A stretch of 64,000 nucleotides of DNA from Embleya scabrispora DSM 41855 (GTDB lineage Bacteria > Actinomycetota > Actinomycetes > Streptomycetales > Streptomycetaceae). Positions 8,530 through 17,569 of the stretch are shown piece by piece. The stretch covers positions 1 through 64,000 of the forward strand of contig NZ_KB889651.1 of NCBI RefSeq assembly GCF_000372745.1. The letters run 5' to 3'. The notes below the pieces were generated by a model that was given only the letters and a program-made list of their open reading frames with translations, was not told the DNA's origin and made no database searches. Each line of letters opens with the position of its first letter. The stretch's first letter is position 1. The position numbers were made by a program, and so were the translations under genes.

Positions 8530-11304
8530 ATGGAGTTCATCGAACGAGAGCCGGAAATCGGCAGGTTACGCGCGGCACTCCGGGAATGCGCCGCCGCGCG
8601 GGGCGGCGGTGTCCTGGTCGACGGCGCGGTGGGTTGCGGCAAGAGCGAGATACTCGGCTGGGTCGGCGAGCAGGCGTCGACCATCGGCGCGGTGTCGCTG
8701 TCCGCGACCGGATCGGCCACGGCCCGCGCCCGACCCCTGGCGATCCTGCGCCAGTTCCTCGACGGCCCGGCCGTACCGGCCAACCTGGCCCTCACCCTGG
8801 ACCGGCTGGTCGAGGACGAGGACACCACCCGCGCGGCCCGGCGATTCACCACCGCGGTCCACGAAGTCGCGCTCCGGCAGCCGGTGGTGGTGTCCCTGGA
8901 CGACGTGCAGCACGCCGACGCCGCCTCGGTGCGCTGCCTGCTGCACCTGGCCCGCCATTCGGGCCGGGCCCGGGTGCTCGTACTGCTCGCCCGCACCCTC
9001 GACTTCGCCCTGACGGACCCGCAGTCGGACACCGAGTTCCTGCGCCAACCCGACCTGGTTCGGATCCGCCTGGCCCCGCTGAGCCCGGCCGGCGTGGCCG
9101 AACTGCTCACCCGGGATCCCGGCACCGCGGACCCGCAGCGGGCCGGGGAGTTCCACGAACTCACCGGCGGAAACCCACTGTTGCTGCGCGCACTGATCGC
9201 GGAGCAGGGTTTCGCGGCCGGTCCGGCAACCGCCCCGACACCCGGCGGCGCGTACGGCCGGGCCGTACTGACCTGCCTGCGCCGCGGCGGGACCGGCATG
9301 TGGCGGGTGGCCAAGGCCGCCGCCGTCCTGGACGCCGGCGCGTCGGCCGAGGTGCTTCGTCGGCTCGCCGACACCACCGCACCCGCCACCGCGCAGGCCC
9401 TGGGCGCGCTGTCCGGCGCCGGCCTGCTGAACGGGGACCGCCTGCGCCCCGCGGTCCGCGACGCGCTGCTGGACAGCCTGGATCCGGGCGAACTCAGCGG
9501 CCTGCACCGCCGCGCCGCCACCGTGCTGCGGCACCACGGCGCCCCGGCGGTCCGGATCGCCGGCCATCTGCTCGCCGCACGCCAGGCACCCGACCCATGG
9601 GCGGTGGACGTGTTGCGCGAGGCCGCCGAGGAGGCGTTGGACGAGGATCGCGCCCACCGGGCGATCGCCTGTCTCGAACTGGCCGCCGAACAGTGCCGAG
9701 ATCCGGCCGTTCGCGCCCAGACGCACGTCCGGCTCGCCGAGGTCACCGGGCGGCTCAACCCGCACGCCGCCGAACAGCGTTGCCTGGGCGAGCCGTTGAC
9801 CGCACTGGCACTGGGCGACCTGCCCGAGTCGAGCATGACCCCGTTGGCCCGGCAATTGTTGTCGCACGGCCGCCTCGACGCGGCCCGCCGGGTCCTCGAC
9901 CGCCTCAAGGAACGCACCGACCCGCGGGCGGAGTGGGTCGACCACGTCGAATCGGATCTCCCGCTCTCGTGGCTGCGCCACCCGCACCCGGCCGCGCCGT
10001 CGCCCGATCCCGTCGAGCGCATCGAGGCCGCCGAACGACTGTTGCGTGTCTCCGGGTTGACCGACGTGACCCTGTCACCGCTGGTCGCCGCGCTGCACCT
10101 GCTGATCGACCGGGACCGCGCGAGCCGCGCGGAAGCCCACGCCCGGGCCCTGCTCGCCGAATCGATCCGGCGCGAAGCTCCCGGCTGGCAGGCCGTGTTC
10201 GGCTCGGCATGTGCTCGCGCGGCGCTGTGCCAGGGCCGGTTGCCGGACGCGGAGAAGTACGCGCGGCAGGCAATGGCGGTAGTGCCCGAGCGCGCCGGTA
10301 GCCTGTTCTTCGGCGGCCCGCTGGCGAACCTGATCTGCGTGTACACCGAGATGGGCGACTACGGGGCCGCCGCGCACCAGGTGAACCAGCCGGTCGACAA
10401 AGACCTGTTCACCGGCCTGCACGGACTCGACTACCTGCGCGCCCGGGGCCGGTACCTGCTGGCCACCGACCGGGTCCGGGCCGCGCTCGCCGACTTCCTC
10501 CAGGTGGCCTGGCTGGTCCACACCTGGGGGGTGGACCAGCCGTTCTTCGTGCCCTGGCGAACCGACGCCGCCGAGGCCCTGCTGCGGCTCGACGAGACCG
10601 AGCGCGCCCGGGAGCTGGTGGCCGAGCAACTGCGGCTGTGCGGCCCCGGTGGCGGCCGGATCCGGGGAGCGGCGCTGCGGCTGCGCGCGATGACCGTCGA
10701 CGTCGCCGAACGTCCGGCGCTGCTGACCCAGGCGGTCGAGGCGCTGCGCCGATCCGAGGACACGTTGGAGTTGGCCCGCACCCTGGAGGCCCTCGCCGAG
10801 TCGTATCGGGACCTGGCCGAGCCGGTCCGCGCCGCCACCTTGCAGTCCCGGGTCTGGCATCTGACCCGGGACTGCGGCGCCCGCCCGCGCGGGCGCACCA
10901 TCGCGCACGCGTATGCCGACCTGCCGGCGGTGAACATCGGCGGCGCGGGCGCGGACCTGAGCGAATCGGAGAAGCGGGTCGCCGCGCTGGCCGCGTCCGG
11001 ATACAGCAACCGGGGCATTTCCGAGGAGTTGTTCATCACGGTGAGCACCGTCGAGCAGCACCTGACCCGGGTCTACCGCAAGCTCGACATCAGGAACCGT
11101 CGGCAACTGCCCGCCCACCTGCGGTCGCACCTGGATTGGTGCCGCCCCACCTCCGGACCGCACGTCGCCGTTCCGCGGGCCACCGACGAGCCGCACGCCA
11201 CCGGGACCGCGGCGGCCGACTCAGACGCGCACCGGCAGCCCCAACGCCCGGGCGAGCAGGCCGCGGTGCAGGTCGCCGGTGCCGCCGAACGTGTCCGCCG
11301 CTGA
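8530..11304 (+). CDS. Large ATP-binding LuxR (LAL/MalT-like) regulator with a TTA codon
   Basis: A 924-residue STAND-class activator. The N-terminal ATPase has Walker A GAVGCGKS (about 32-39) and Walker B VVVSLDDVQHAD (about 118-129), then a typical TGGNPLLLRAL segment. A long helical TPR-like region fills the middle. The C-terminal LuxR helix-turn-helix (about 815-870) includes LSESEKRVAALAASGYSNRG and TVSTVEQHLTRVYRKL. Codon 13 (8566-8568) is TTA, so translation should depend on the rare leucine tRNA of bldA. Proteins of this type often control antibiotic clusters. The start MEFIERE is chosen because the family begins a few residues before the P-loop. The 3' end overlaps the opposed acyl-CoA dehydrogenase gene by 84 bp. 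Confidence 0.92.
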   Translation: MEFIEREPEIGRLRAALRECAAARGGGVLVDGAVGCGKSEILGWVGEQASTIGAVSLSATGSATARARPLAILRQFLDGPAVPANLALTLDRLVEDEDTTRAARRFTTAVHEVALRQPVVVSLDDVQHADAASVRCLLHLARHSGRARVLVLLARTLDFALTDPQSDTEFLRQPDLVRIRLAPLSPAGVAELLTRDPGTADPQRAGEFHELTGGNPLLLRALIAEQGFAAGPATAPTPGGAYGRAVLTCLRRGGTGMWRVAKAAAVLDAGASAEVLRRLADTTAPATAQALGALSGAGLLNGDRLRPAVRDALLDSLDPGELSGLHRRAATVLRHHGAPAVRIAGHLLAARQAPDPWAVDVLREAAEEALDEDRAHRAIACLELAAEQCRDPAVRAQTHVRLAEVTGRLNPHAAEQRCLGEPLTALALGDLPESSMTPLARQLLSHGRLDAARRVLDRLKERTDPRAEWVDHVESDLPLSWLRHPHPAAPSPDPVERIEAAERLLRVSGLTDVTLSPLVAALHLLIDRDRASRAEAHARALLAESIRREAPGWQAVFGSACARAALCQGRLPDAEKYARQAMAVVPERAGSLFFGGPLANLICVYTEMGDYGAAAHQVNQPVDKDLFTGLHGLDYLRARGRYLLATDRVRAALADFLQVAWLVHTWGVDQPFFVPWRTDAAEALLRLDETERARELVAEQLRLCGPGGGRIRGAALRLRAMTVDVAERPALLTQAVEALRRSEDTLELARTLEALAESYRDLAEPVRAATLQSRVWHLTRDCGARPRGRTIAHAYADLPAVNIGGAGADLSESEKRVAALAASGYSNRGISEELFITVSTVEQHLTRVYRKLDIRNRRQLPAHLRSHLDWCRPTSGPHVAVPRATDEPHATGTAAADSDAHRQPQRPGEQAAVQVAGAAERVRR

Positions 11305-13401
11305 CCGGCGCGGCCCCGACCCGAACACCCCCGCACTCTGCGCATCCGCCGTGCCCGCGCCCAGTGCGGCCGCCGGGCCGAGCAGGTCGAGTACCAGCGC
11401 GCCGAAGTCCGCGGCCAGTTCGCCGCCGAGCACGCGGGCCGCGAGTGCGTGCAGGCGCGGCGTGCCGTCACCGACCGCCCGTGCGGGTATCGCCGCCGTC
11501 GCGGCCAGCAGGCGAATCGCCTGGACCCGCACGGCCAGTTCGGTCAGTCCGGCGCGCGCGGCGGAGCCACGCGGTCCCGCCGCCGAGGCCGCTTCCGGGC
11601 CCGTGCGCAGCAGCCCGATCAGGTCGACCAGGCCGCGGTGCAGCGTGGCCGCGACGTCGCCGGCCACGATCGACTCGGCGGCGAAGGTGTCCACGATCAC
11701 CGACCAACCCCCGTCCACGGCACCGATCCTGGCCGTGTCCGCGACCCGGACCCGGTCGAGCAGGACGGCGCAACCGCGCTCACCCGCCGGGGATCGATGC
11801 GGTCGCACGGTCACGCCCGGCGCCTCGACGGGCACCAGAAACACGGTGAGGCCGGCCTGCGGCCGTTCGTGGTCGGGGCCGGTACGCGCCGCCAGCCACA
11901 CGTAGCGGGCCCGATGCGCGTCGGCGGACCACAACCGGTCGCCGGTGAGGATCCAATCGCCTCGATCGCCGTCGGCCCGCGCCGCGCGCACCCGCACCGC
12001 GGCCGGGTCGAAGTCGGCCCGCGCGGTCCGGTAGGCGGGCGCGATGCGCAGCGTGCCGCGGCGGATCCCGGGCAGCAGCCGCTCGCGTTGCTCGGGTGTG
12101 CCGTGCCGGGCGATCGCCGCGCCGAACACGGCGGCGCAGGCCAGTGCGTCGGCGACCGGCAACCGATGCCGGCAGACCTCCTGGCGCAGCGCGAACCGCT
12201 CGGCGGGCGTGCCGCCGCTGCCGCCGTGCGCGGCGGACCAGTCCAGGGCGAACCAGCCGTGCTCGGCGAACTCGGCCACGGTTGCCGGGTCGTCGGCGTG
12301 CTCCCCGGCCGCCGCCGGTCGCGGTCTCGGACGGCCCGCGAGCGCCTTGCGAACCGCCTCGCGCAGGGCGTCGCCGTCCGGCCCCAGTCGCAGTTCGGGC
12401 AGCCCGATCCCGGCGTCGGGGTCGGGGTTCGGGTCGGCCTCCAGCAGGCGATCGGCAACCTCGCCGCCGGGCGCGCCGAACGCTCCCAGACAGGCCAGGT
12501 CGGCGTGGACCCGGCGGAACAGCCAGGGCGCCTCGTGCTCGTCGGAGCAGCCGGCCGAGGGCGGCGGCCGGCGGACATCCACGCGCACGCGCGGGGCGAC
12601 CCGGCGCACGTGCGCGACGGCCAGTTCGGCGGCGAGCACCCAGTCGGGGCCGCCCTCGGCGTAGCGCCGGACCGCGTCGGTGATCAGCAGGTCGCCCGCG
12701 TCGAGTTCGATCCGGCCGTGCTCGGCTCGCGGCCGGCCCGCGGCGAACGCGCCGACCCGGGCGCCGCACCCGATACCGGCTCCGGCGGGTTCGGATGCCG
12801 CGGCCCGCTCGGCGGCGCCGAACGCGCGCACGGCCAGGCCCAGGCGCAGCAGGGTCACCATCCGGTCGACCCGGTCCGCCGAGATCGCGCCGTACGCGAG
12901 TGCCGCCCCCAGTCGGGCCCGGGACCACTTCGGCACGGCCAGGCCCTCGACCGGTTCCGCCGCGAGGATCCGGTACAGCCCCACCGGGCCCCCGCCGAAC
13001 GGCAGTCGCAACACGTGGGTGGCCGCGTCGCCGGCCTCGATCAGGCAGTCGGCGCCCACGTCGGCCTCGCCCGGGACGCCCGGCAACGCGGTCACCACCC
13101 GGATGCCGCCGTCGCCGATCGCGCCGGCCAGGCCGGTGTTCGCCGCGAACAGCCGGGCCGCGACGAAGGCGTCCAGCACCGGCAGCGGGCACGCGGCCCG
13201 CCCGAGCGCGCGGACCAGGGCGATCGCCGCGACCAGGGCGTCGGTGTCGCCCAGGTCGAACCAGCCGTGCACGGCGCCGACATCCCACAGCCGGTCCAGG
13301 TCCCCGGTGGGCGCGGCGTCGGCCCGGCCCCAGTGTCGGGTGATCAGGGCCGCCGCGTTCGCGGTGAACTCCGCGACCTCGTCCCGGCGTGACACGTCCA
13401 T
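11221..13401 (-). CDS. Double-length acyl-CoA dehydrogenase
   Basis: A 726-residue flavoprotein-like enzyme, nearly twice the usual 380-400 residues. The N-terminal half (about 1-330) looks like a degenerate acyl-CoA dehydrogenase domain: it begins with an ACAD-like helical segment but lacks clear substrate-binding motifs. The C-terminal half (about 345-726) is more typical, with WSAAHGGSGGTP near its start, a middle beta domain (DWILTGDRLWSADA), and the closing GGTGDLHRGLLARALGL. Tandem ACADs of this form act in steroid, lipid or polyketide side-chain metabolism in actinobacteria; the substrate is unknown. The ATG at 13401 is preceded by GAAGGGAG. The gene converges on the LAL regulator with an 84-bp tail overlap. 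Confidence 0.85.
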   Translation of the reverse strand: MDVSRRDEVAEFTANAAALITRHWGRADAAPTGDLDRLWDVGAVHGWFDLGDTDALVAAIALVRALGRAACPLPVLDAFVAARLFAANTGLAGAIGDGGIRVVTALPGVPGEADVGADCLIEAGDAATHVLRLPFGGGPVGLYRILAAEPVEGLAVPKWSRARLGAALAYGAISADRVDRMVTLLRLGLAVRAFGAAERAAASEPAGAGIGCGARVGAFAAGRPRAEHGRIELDAGDLLITDAVRRYAEGGPDWVLAAELAVAHVRRVAPRVRVDVRRPPPSAGCSDEHEAPWLFRRVHADLACLGAFGAPGGEVADRLLEADPNPDPDAGIGLPELRLGPDGDALREAVRKALAGRPRPRPAAAGEHADDPATVAEFAEHGWFALDWSAAHGGSGGTPAERFALRQEVCRHRLPVADALACAAVFGAAIARHGTPEQRERLLPGIRRGTLRIAPAYRTARADFDPAAVRVRAARADGDRGDWILTGDRLWSADAHRARYVWLAARTGPDHERPQAGLTVFLVPVEAPGVTVRPHRSPAGERGCAVLLDRVRVADTARIGAVDGGWSVIVDTFAAESIVAGDVAATLHRGLVDLIGLLRTGPEAASAAGPRGSAARAGLTELAVRVQAIRLLAATAAIPARAVGDGTPRLHALAARVLGGELAADFGALVLDLLGPAAALGAGTADAQSAGVFGSGPRRSAADTFGGTGDLHRGLLARALGLPVRV

Positions 13402-13724
13402 GTCGTGGCTCCCTTCGGCGGTGCGTCCCGAACGCGCGTCGGGCCCTGCGGATGTGCTCCGGCGGTGTGGGCAACGCCCCTGACCCGTCCGGGAATCGCC
13501 GGGTCGACGGGCGCGACGATGCGGCGGTCAACCGGTTGGCCCCGCCAGCGTATGAACCCGGGATCGACGGCGGAACCCCTGACTGCCGCCCCTACCCGGG
13601 CTGGGGTTGCCGATCCGCGCCGGTGCGTGTCCGCACTCCGCGCCGGGGTCGGCAACGCCCGCCGCCTGGGCCCCGATCCACCGGGAATTCGACGAGCCGC
13701 ACCGATCCGGCCGGCGGAACCGGC
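13402..13724. other. Intergenic stretch without a gene
   Basis: About 320 bp between the start of the acyl-CoA dehydrogenase and the end of the GerMN lipoprotein gene. It must hold the promoter of the dehydrogenase. The octamer CCCCTGAC occurs twice in direct orientation (13477-13484 and 13576-13583), 99 bp apart. No convincing coding sequence was found on either strand. Confidence 0.4.
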
Positions 13725-14243
13725 TCAGTTCCCGGTCGGGTCGGGGCAGAACTGGTTCTGCACGCGCTGGGTGGGCGTACTCACCGACACCGGCGGCGGG
13801 AGCCCGGCCGCGGTGTCGCGGTTGCCCGCCGTCGAGGCCGTGCACACCAATTGGTTGAGGGCGAGCCCGGTGAGCGGAGCGGCGCCCGCCAGGTCGATCC
13901 GAATGCTGACGCCCTGGACACTCACCTTCGCGGGACCGATGTTCGGCGGGAGGGCAGTGGTCACCCCGCTTCGGGCCTCCTCCCAACTCGGCCCCGCGAG
14001 GAGCAGGTTGATCGCCGCCTGCGGGGTGACACCGGCGAGCGAGGTGCGCAGGGCGGGTCGAATCCGGTGGTTGAGCACCAGGTAGACGTACAGGCTGCCG
14101 GGCTGCCCCGTCGCGGCGGGCGAGACGATGCCCTCGGCGGGCACGCCGGCCTCCACCGGCCCGGTGGTGGGAATCCCGCAGCCGGCGCCGACCGCGAGCA
14201 GCGCGACCGTCGCGAGCGGCAGCCGATACCGGGCGGTGGTCAT
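13725..14243 (-). CDS. GerMN-domain lipoprotein
   Basis: Predicted lipoprotein of 172 residues. The signal region ends in a lipobox-like VGAGC at about residue 22. The rest resembles a GerMN domain: LYVYLVLNHRIRP, then a helix and LLLAGPSWEEARSGVTTALP, and a strand VSIRIDLAGAAPL. GerMN modules are found in spore germination proteins and in LpqB, which modulates the MtrB kinase. This gene is the third of a response regulator, kinase, lipoprotein operon; its ATG at 14243 overlaps the kinase stop. It may tune the kinase at the outer face of the membrane, as LpqB and CseA do in their systems (inference). Confidence 0.85.
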   Translation of the reverse strand: MTTARYRLPLATVALLAVGAGCGIPTTGPVEAGVPAEGIVSPAATGQPGSLYVYLVLNHRIRPALRTSLAGVTPQAAINLLLAGPSWEEARSGVTTALPPNIGPAKVSVQGVSIRIDLAGAAPLTGLALNQLVCTASTAGNRDTAAGLPPPVSVSTPTQRVQNQFCPDPTGN

Positions 14244-15706
14244 GCGTCCTCCGTGACTTCGATCCGGGCGTACCGGGGCAACTCGACGGTGAACACCGCG
14301 CCACCGTCGGATCGGTTCGCCGCTCGGATGTGTCCGTCGTGCAGCCGCACGTTCTCCAGCGTGATCGCCATGCCCAGTCCGCTGCCCACGGAGCGGGCCC
14401 GGGCCGAGTCGGCCTTGTAGAAACGCTCGAAGACCCGGTGCAGGGTGTCGGCGGCCAGGCCGGGGCCGCGGTCGGCGACGCGCAGCACGATCCACACGCC
14501 GTCCGCCCGTCGCTCGGTGCCCAGGCCGACCTCGACCGGCGGTGCGCCGTGCCGCAGCGCGTTGCCCACCAGATTGGCCACCACCACGTCGAAGCGCCTG
14601 GGGTCGACCTCGGCCCGGATCCCCTCCGGGAGGTGGGTGGTCACCGCTCCCGACCAGGATCGGGCGGCCAGGCAGCGACGCACCGCCTCCGCCACGTCGA
14701 GTTCGTCCACGTGCAGCGCGGCGGCACCGGCGTCGAAGCGGGAGATCTCCATCAGGTCGTCGACCAGTCGGGTGAGCTTGCCGGTCTCCGCGGAGACCAG
14801 ACGCAGCGCGGCGGCCGTGTCCGGATCCAGGTGCTCGGCGGCGGCGTCCTCGTCGAGCACGTTTATCACGGCGGCCATCGCCGCGAGCGGGGTGCGCAGT
14901 TCGTGCGAGACGTCGGCCGCAAAGCCGCGCGCCCGGGCCTCCATCGTGCGCAGCCGCGCCTCGTGCTGTTCCAGGGCCGCCGCCGTGTGGTTGAAGTCGC
15001 GCGCCAGATCGGCGAGTTCGTCCCCACCCTTGACCTGGAGCCGGGTGTCCAGACGGCCCTGGGCCAGCCGCCGGGTGGCCCGTTGCAGGGCTCGGACCGG
15101 GCGCAGCACCCCGCCGGCCACCACCAGCGCCAGGACCAGCGCGAGCAGGACCGCCGGGATCGCGCCCTTGCGCGCTGCCCGGACCAGTGCCGCCTCCTCC
15201 TGCATCTGGGCGCGCATCGGGGTGAGCACGTAGACCTGCACTCCGGACAGAACTCCGTTGAGCGGCTTGGCGAAGGTGACCGGCACGCCGACGGCGAGCC
15301 AGATCACGCCCTCGCGCTCCACTCGCTGGAACGCGGTGACCTCGTCGGCGGTGGTGCGCAGCGCGGTCGGAATCGCGTCGGGCGTCAGCACGCGGTCGGT
15401 CGTCGCCCAAAGATCGCGGTAGCCGGCCGCGACGATCCAGTGGTCGGTGTTGCCTCGCGTGTCCACCAGGGCGACGATCCGCTCCAGCGCGGCCTGGTCC
15501 GGTGGGAACGGCACCGATGGCGCGACCGCCTCGACCCGGTCGCGCACCGAGCGCACCACCGAGTCCTGGGCGCGTTGCAACATCGCGGTACGGGCCTCCC
15601 GATAGGTCAACGCGGCGGTCGCGAGCGCGGCGAACGCGGCGACGAGCAGGCAGGCCGAGGCCAGCCGCACCCGCAACCCGCGCAGCCGGGCGAGCGGCCC
15701 GGTCAC
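14240..15706 (-). CDS. Sensor histidine kinase (OmpR-system type)
   Basis: Membrane kinase of 488 residues. Transmembrane segments lie at about 14-34 and 182-200, bracketing an extracytoplasmic sensor of about 145 residues. A HAMP domain follows (about 200-255, RPVRALQRATRRLAQG), then the dimerisation domain with H268 in SHELRTPLAAM, and the ATPase with NLVGNALRH, DRGPGL and GSGLGMAI. The GTG start at 15706 overlaps the stop of the response regulator gene, so the two are coupled. The downstream partner is the GerMN lipoprotein. The arrangement and the divergent DD-carboxypeptidase suggest an envelope-sensing role. Confidence 0.92.
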   Translation of the reverse strand: MTGPLARLRGLRVRLASACLLVAAFAALATAALTYREARTAMLQRAQDSVVRSVRDRVEAVAPSVPFPPDQAALERIVALVDTRGNTDHWIVAAGYRDLWATTDRVLTPDAIPTALRTTADEVTAFQRVEREGVIWLAVGVPVTFAKPLNGVLSGVQVYVLTPMRAQMQEEAALVRAARKGAIPAVLLALVLALVVAGGVLRPVRALQRATRRLAQGRLDTRLQVKGGDELADLARDFNHTAAALEQHEARLRTMEARARGFAADVSHELRTPLAAMAAVINVLDEDAAAEHLDPDTAAALRLVSAETGKLTRLVDDLMEISRFDAGAAALHVDELDVAEAVRRCLAARSWSGAVTTHLPEGIRAEVDPRRFDVVVANLVGNALRHGAPPVEVGLGTERRADGVWIVLRVADRGPGLAADTLHRVFERFYKADSARARSVGSGLGMAITLENVRLHDGHIRAANRSDGGAVFTVELPRYARIEVTEDA

Positions 15707-16383
15707 AGCGGCCCGAACCGGTAGCCGAAGCCGCGCACGGTCTGGATGTAGCGGGCCGGCCGGTCCGGTTCCTCGATCTTGATCCGCAGACGTTTGACGC
15801 ACGCGTCGACCAGCCGGCTGTCCCCGAGGTAGGGGTGCTCCCATACCGACTCCAGGAGTTGCCCCCGGCTGAACACCTGGCCGGGAGAGGCGGACAGGGC
15901 GAGCAGGAGCCGCAATTCGGAGGGCGCGAGGGCGATCGGCCGGCCGGCCTTGAGCACGGTGAGCGCGGTGCGATCCAGGGTCAGCTCGCCGTGTACCTCG
16001 CGGCGCCCGGCCGGCGCCGCCGACTCGGTGCGGCGCAGCACCGCACGGATGCGAGCCTCCAGGACGCGCGCCTGCACCGGTTTCACCACGTAGTCGTCGG
16101 CGCCCGCCTCCAGGCCGAGCACGACGTCCATGTCCTCGTTGCGCGCGGTGAGCATGATCACCGGCAGGTTGCCCGCCCGGCGGATGCGCCGGCACACCTC
16201 GAAGCCGTCGATACCGGGCAACATCAGGTCCAGCACGATGAGGTCGGGATCGAATGCGGCCACTCCCGCGAGGCCGTCCTCGCCGGTGTGCCGCACGTCG
16301 GTCGCGTGGCCCTGCCGGCGCAGGCCGATGGCCAGACCCTCGGCCACGGCGGGGTCGTCTTCGATCAGGAGCACACGAACCAT
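15703..16383 (-). CDS. OmpR/PhoB-family response regulator
   Basis: Response regulator of 226 residues. The receiver domain has IEDD at 7-10, phospho-acceptor D52 in VLDLMLPGIDG, and the VVKPV lysine. The C-terminal winged helix (about 130-225) includes LAPSELRLLLALSASPGQVF and LVDACVKRLRIKIEE. The start chosen is the ATG at 16383. A GATACT element ends 6 bases upstream, so the transcript may be leaderless; an earlier in-frame ATG at 16482 would add 33 atypical residues. It heads the operon with its kinase and the GerMN lipoprotein. Confidence 0.9.
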   Translation of the reverse strand: MVRVLLIEDDPAVAEGLAIGLRRQGHATDVRHTGEDGLAGVAAFDPDLIVLDLMLPGIDGFEVCRRIRRAGNLPVIMLTARNEDMDVVLGLEAGADDYVVKPVQARVLEARIRAVLRRTESAAPAGRREVHGELTLDRTALTVLKAGRPIALAPSELRLLLALSASPGQVFSRGQLLESVWEHPYLGDSRLVDACVKRLRIKIEEPDRPARYIQTVRGFGYRFGPL

Positions 16384-16505
16384 TGGTTCAGTATCGAACA
16401 GCCCCCGGCGGCGAACGCGTTTCGCGGCGGCGATCGGGCCGGTTGTGACAGAACGGTCTTCTTCCCGGCCGAATGCGGTCATCCGCGCTCGTCAGGGTCG
16501 AGGCC

Positions 16506-17459
16506 ATGACCACACACCCTGCGCTTCCCGTCCACCGCCGCCGATCCTCGGGTGCGATCGCACTCACCGTCGCCGCGCTGCTGGCCCTCGTCGCCGGCTG
16601 TGCGGACGACTCCGGTCGAAGCGGCCCGCCGTCGGTGCCGGTGACGATGTCCACCCTCGCGGGACGGCTCGACGTACCCGTCACGCTCACCCCCACGTGG
16701 CCCGAGGACGGTCAGGCGGCCGTGACGGTCGACGGAGCCCGGGAGCCGGTCGCCTCGGGCTCGGCCAAGCCGACGCCGACCGCGAGCCTGGCCAAGGTGA
16801 TGACCGCCTACCTGTTCCTCAAGGCCAAGCCGCTCGCACCGGACCTACCGGGGCCGACGTTCACCATCTCGGCCGAGGAGGCGAACCGCTACCCGGAGCG
16901 GCTGCGCCGGTTCGAGAGTCTGACCCCGGTCAGGTCGGGCGAGCCCTTCACCGAGCGTCGGGCCCTGGAGGCGCTGATGGTCGTCTCGGCGAGCAATGTC
17001 GCCCACGAGATCGCCCGCTGGGTGGCCGGCGACGAGGCGAGCTTCGTCGCCCGGATGAACCGCACGGCCAAGGAGTTGGGCATGCGCGACACCGTCTACA
17101 CCGACCCCAGCGGCTTCGACCGCGCCACCGTGAGCACCGCCGCCGACCAGGTCAAGCTGTTCACCGTCGCGATGCGCGAACCCGCCTTCGCCTCGGTCGC
17201 CGGCGCCCGCAGCTACACCGACTCCGCGCGGATCGCCAAATCCAACAGCAACACCCTGCTCGGTCGCGAGGGCGTACTCGCCGGCAAGACCGGCTTCACC
17301 ACCCCGGCCGGCGGCAACCTGGTCTTCGCCGCCGAGCGCCGCGTCGACGGCCGGCCGCAACTGGTGGTCGCCGCGGTCATGGCCCAGCGCAAGGGCAACA
17401 CCGCCGCCGCCGCGATCGACGCGAGCGAAACCCTGATCCGCTCGATCGGCACCCCGTGA
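16506..17459 (+). CDS. D-alanyl-D-alanine carboxypeptidase (S11) lipoprotein
   Basis: Penicillin-binding DD-carboxypeptidase of 317 residues that trims the terminal D-alanine of peptidoglycan stem peptides. It appears to be a lipoprotein: hydrophobic segment, then lipobox LVAGC with C32. Active-site motifs are S94-L-A-K97 (SxxK) and K261-T-G263. The second motif reads S161-A-S-N, so the canonical SxN is shifted or altered. Upstream alternatives exist (ATG at 16473); the ATG at 16506 is preferred because it gives a normal signal sequence. It is divergent from the response regulator operon, which may control it. Confidence 0.88.
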   Translation: MTTHPALPVHRRRSSGAIALTVAALLALVAGCADDSGRSGPPSVPVTMSTLAGRLDVPVTLTPTWPEDGQAAVTVDGAREPVASGSAKPTPTASLAKVMTAYLFLKAKPLAPDLPGPTFTISAEEANRYPERLRRFESLTPVRSGEPFTERRALEALMVVSASNVAHEIARWVAGDEASFVARMNRTAKELGMRDTVYTDPSGFDRATVSTAADQVKLFTVAMREPAFASVAGARSYTDSARIAKSNSNTLLGREGVLAGKTGFTTPAGGNLVFAAERRVDGRPQLVVAAVMAQRKGNTAAAAIDASETLIRSIGTP

Positions 17460-17569
17460 CCGGTCGGCGGGCGAAATTCGATGGCCCGGTGTGCGGTCGA
17501 CTCCTACAGTGACCGGGGATTCGGCCGGCGGCCGGCCCCGACGAGCAGGCCGGCAAACGGGGAGTGGAC

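Noticed and set aside
8445-10301. Long plus-strand frame of about 620 codons across the LAL gene, and an opposing 623-codon frame
   Set aside because: Both are high-GC shadows of the LAL gene: the products are arginine/proline-rich or serine/arginine-rich with no domains, whereas the LAL frame has Walker and LuxR motifs.
11449-13392. 647-codon plus-strand frame opposite the acyl-CoA dehydrogenase
   Set aside because: Product is rich in Gln, Arg, His and Gly and lacks domains; it is the antisense shadow of the dehydrogenase.
13477-13583. CCCCTGAC repeats as operator sites of the LAL regulator
   Set aside because: Only two copies 99 bp apart with no dyad symmetry; insufficient for a claim beyond mention.
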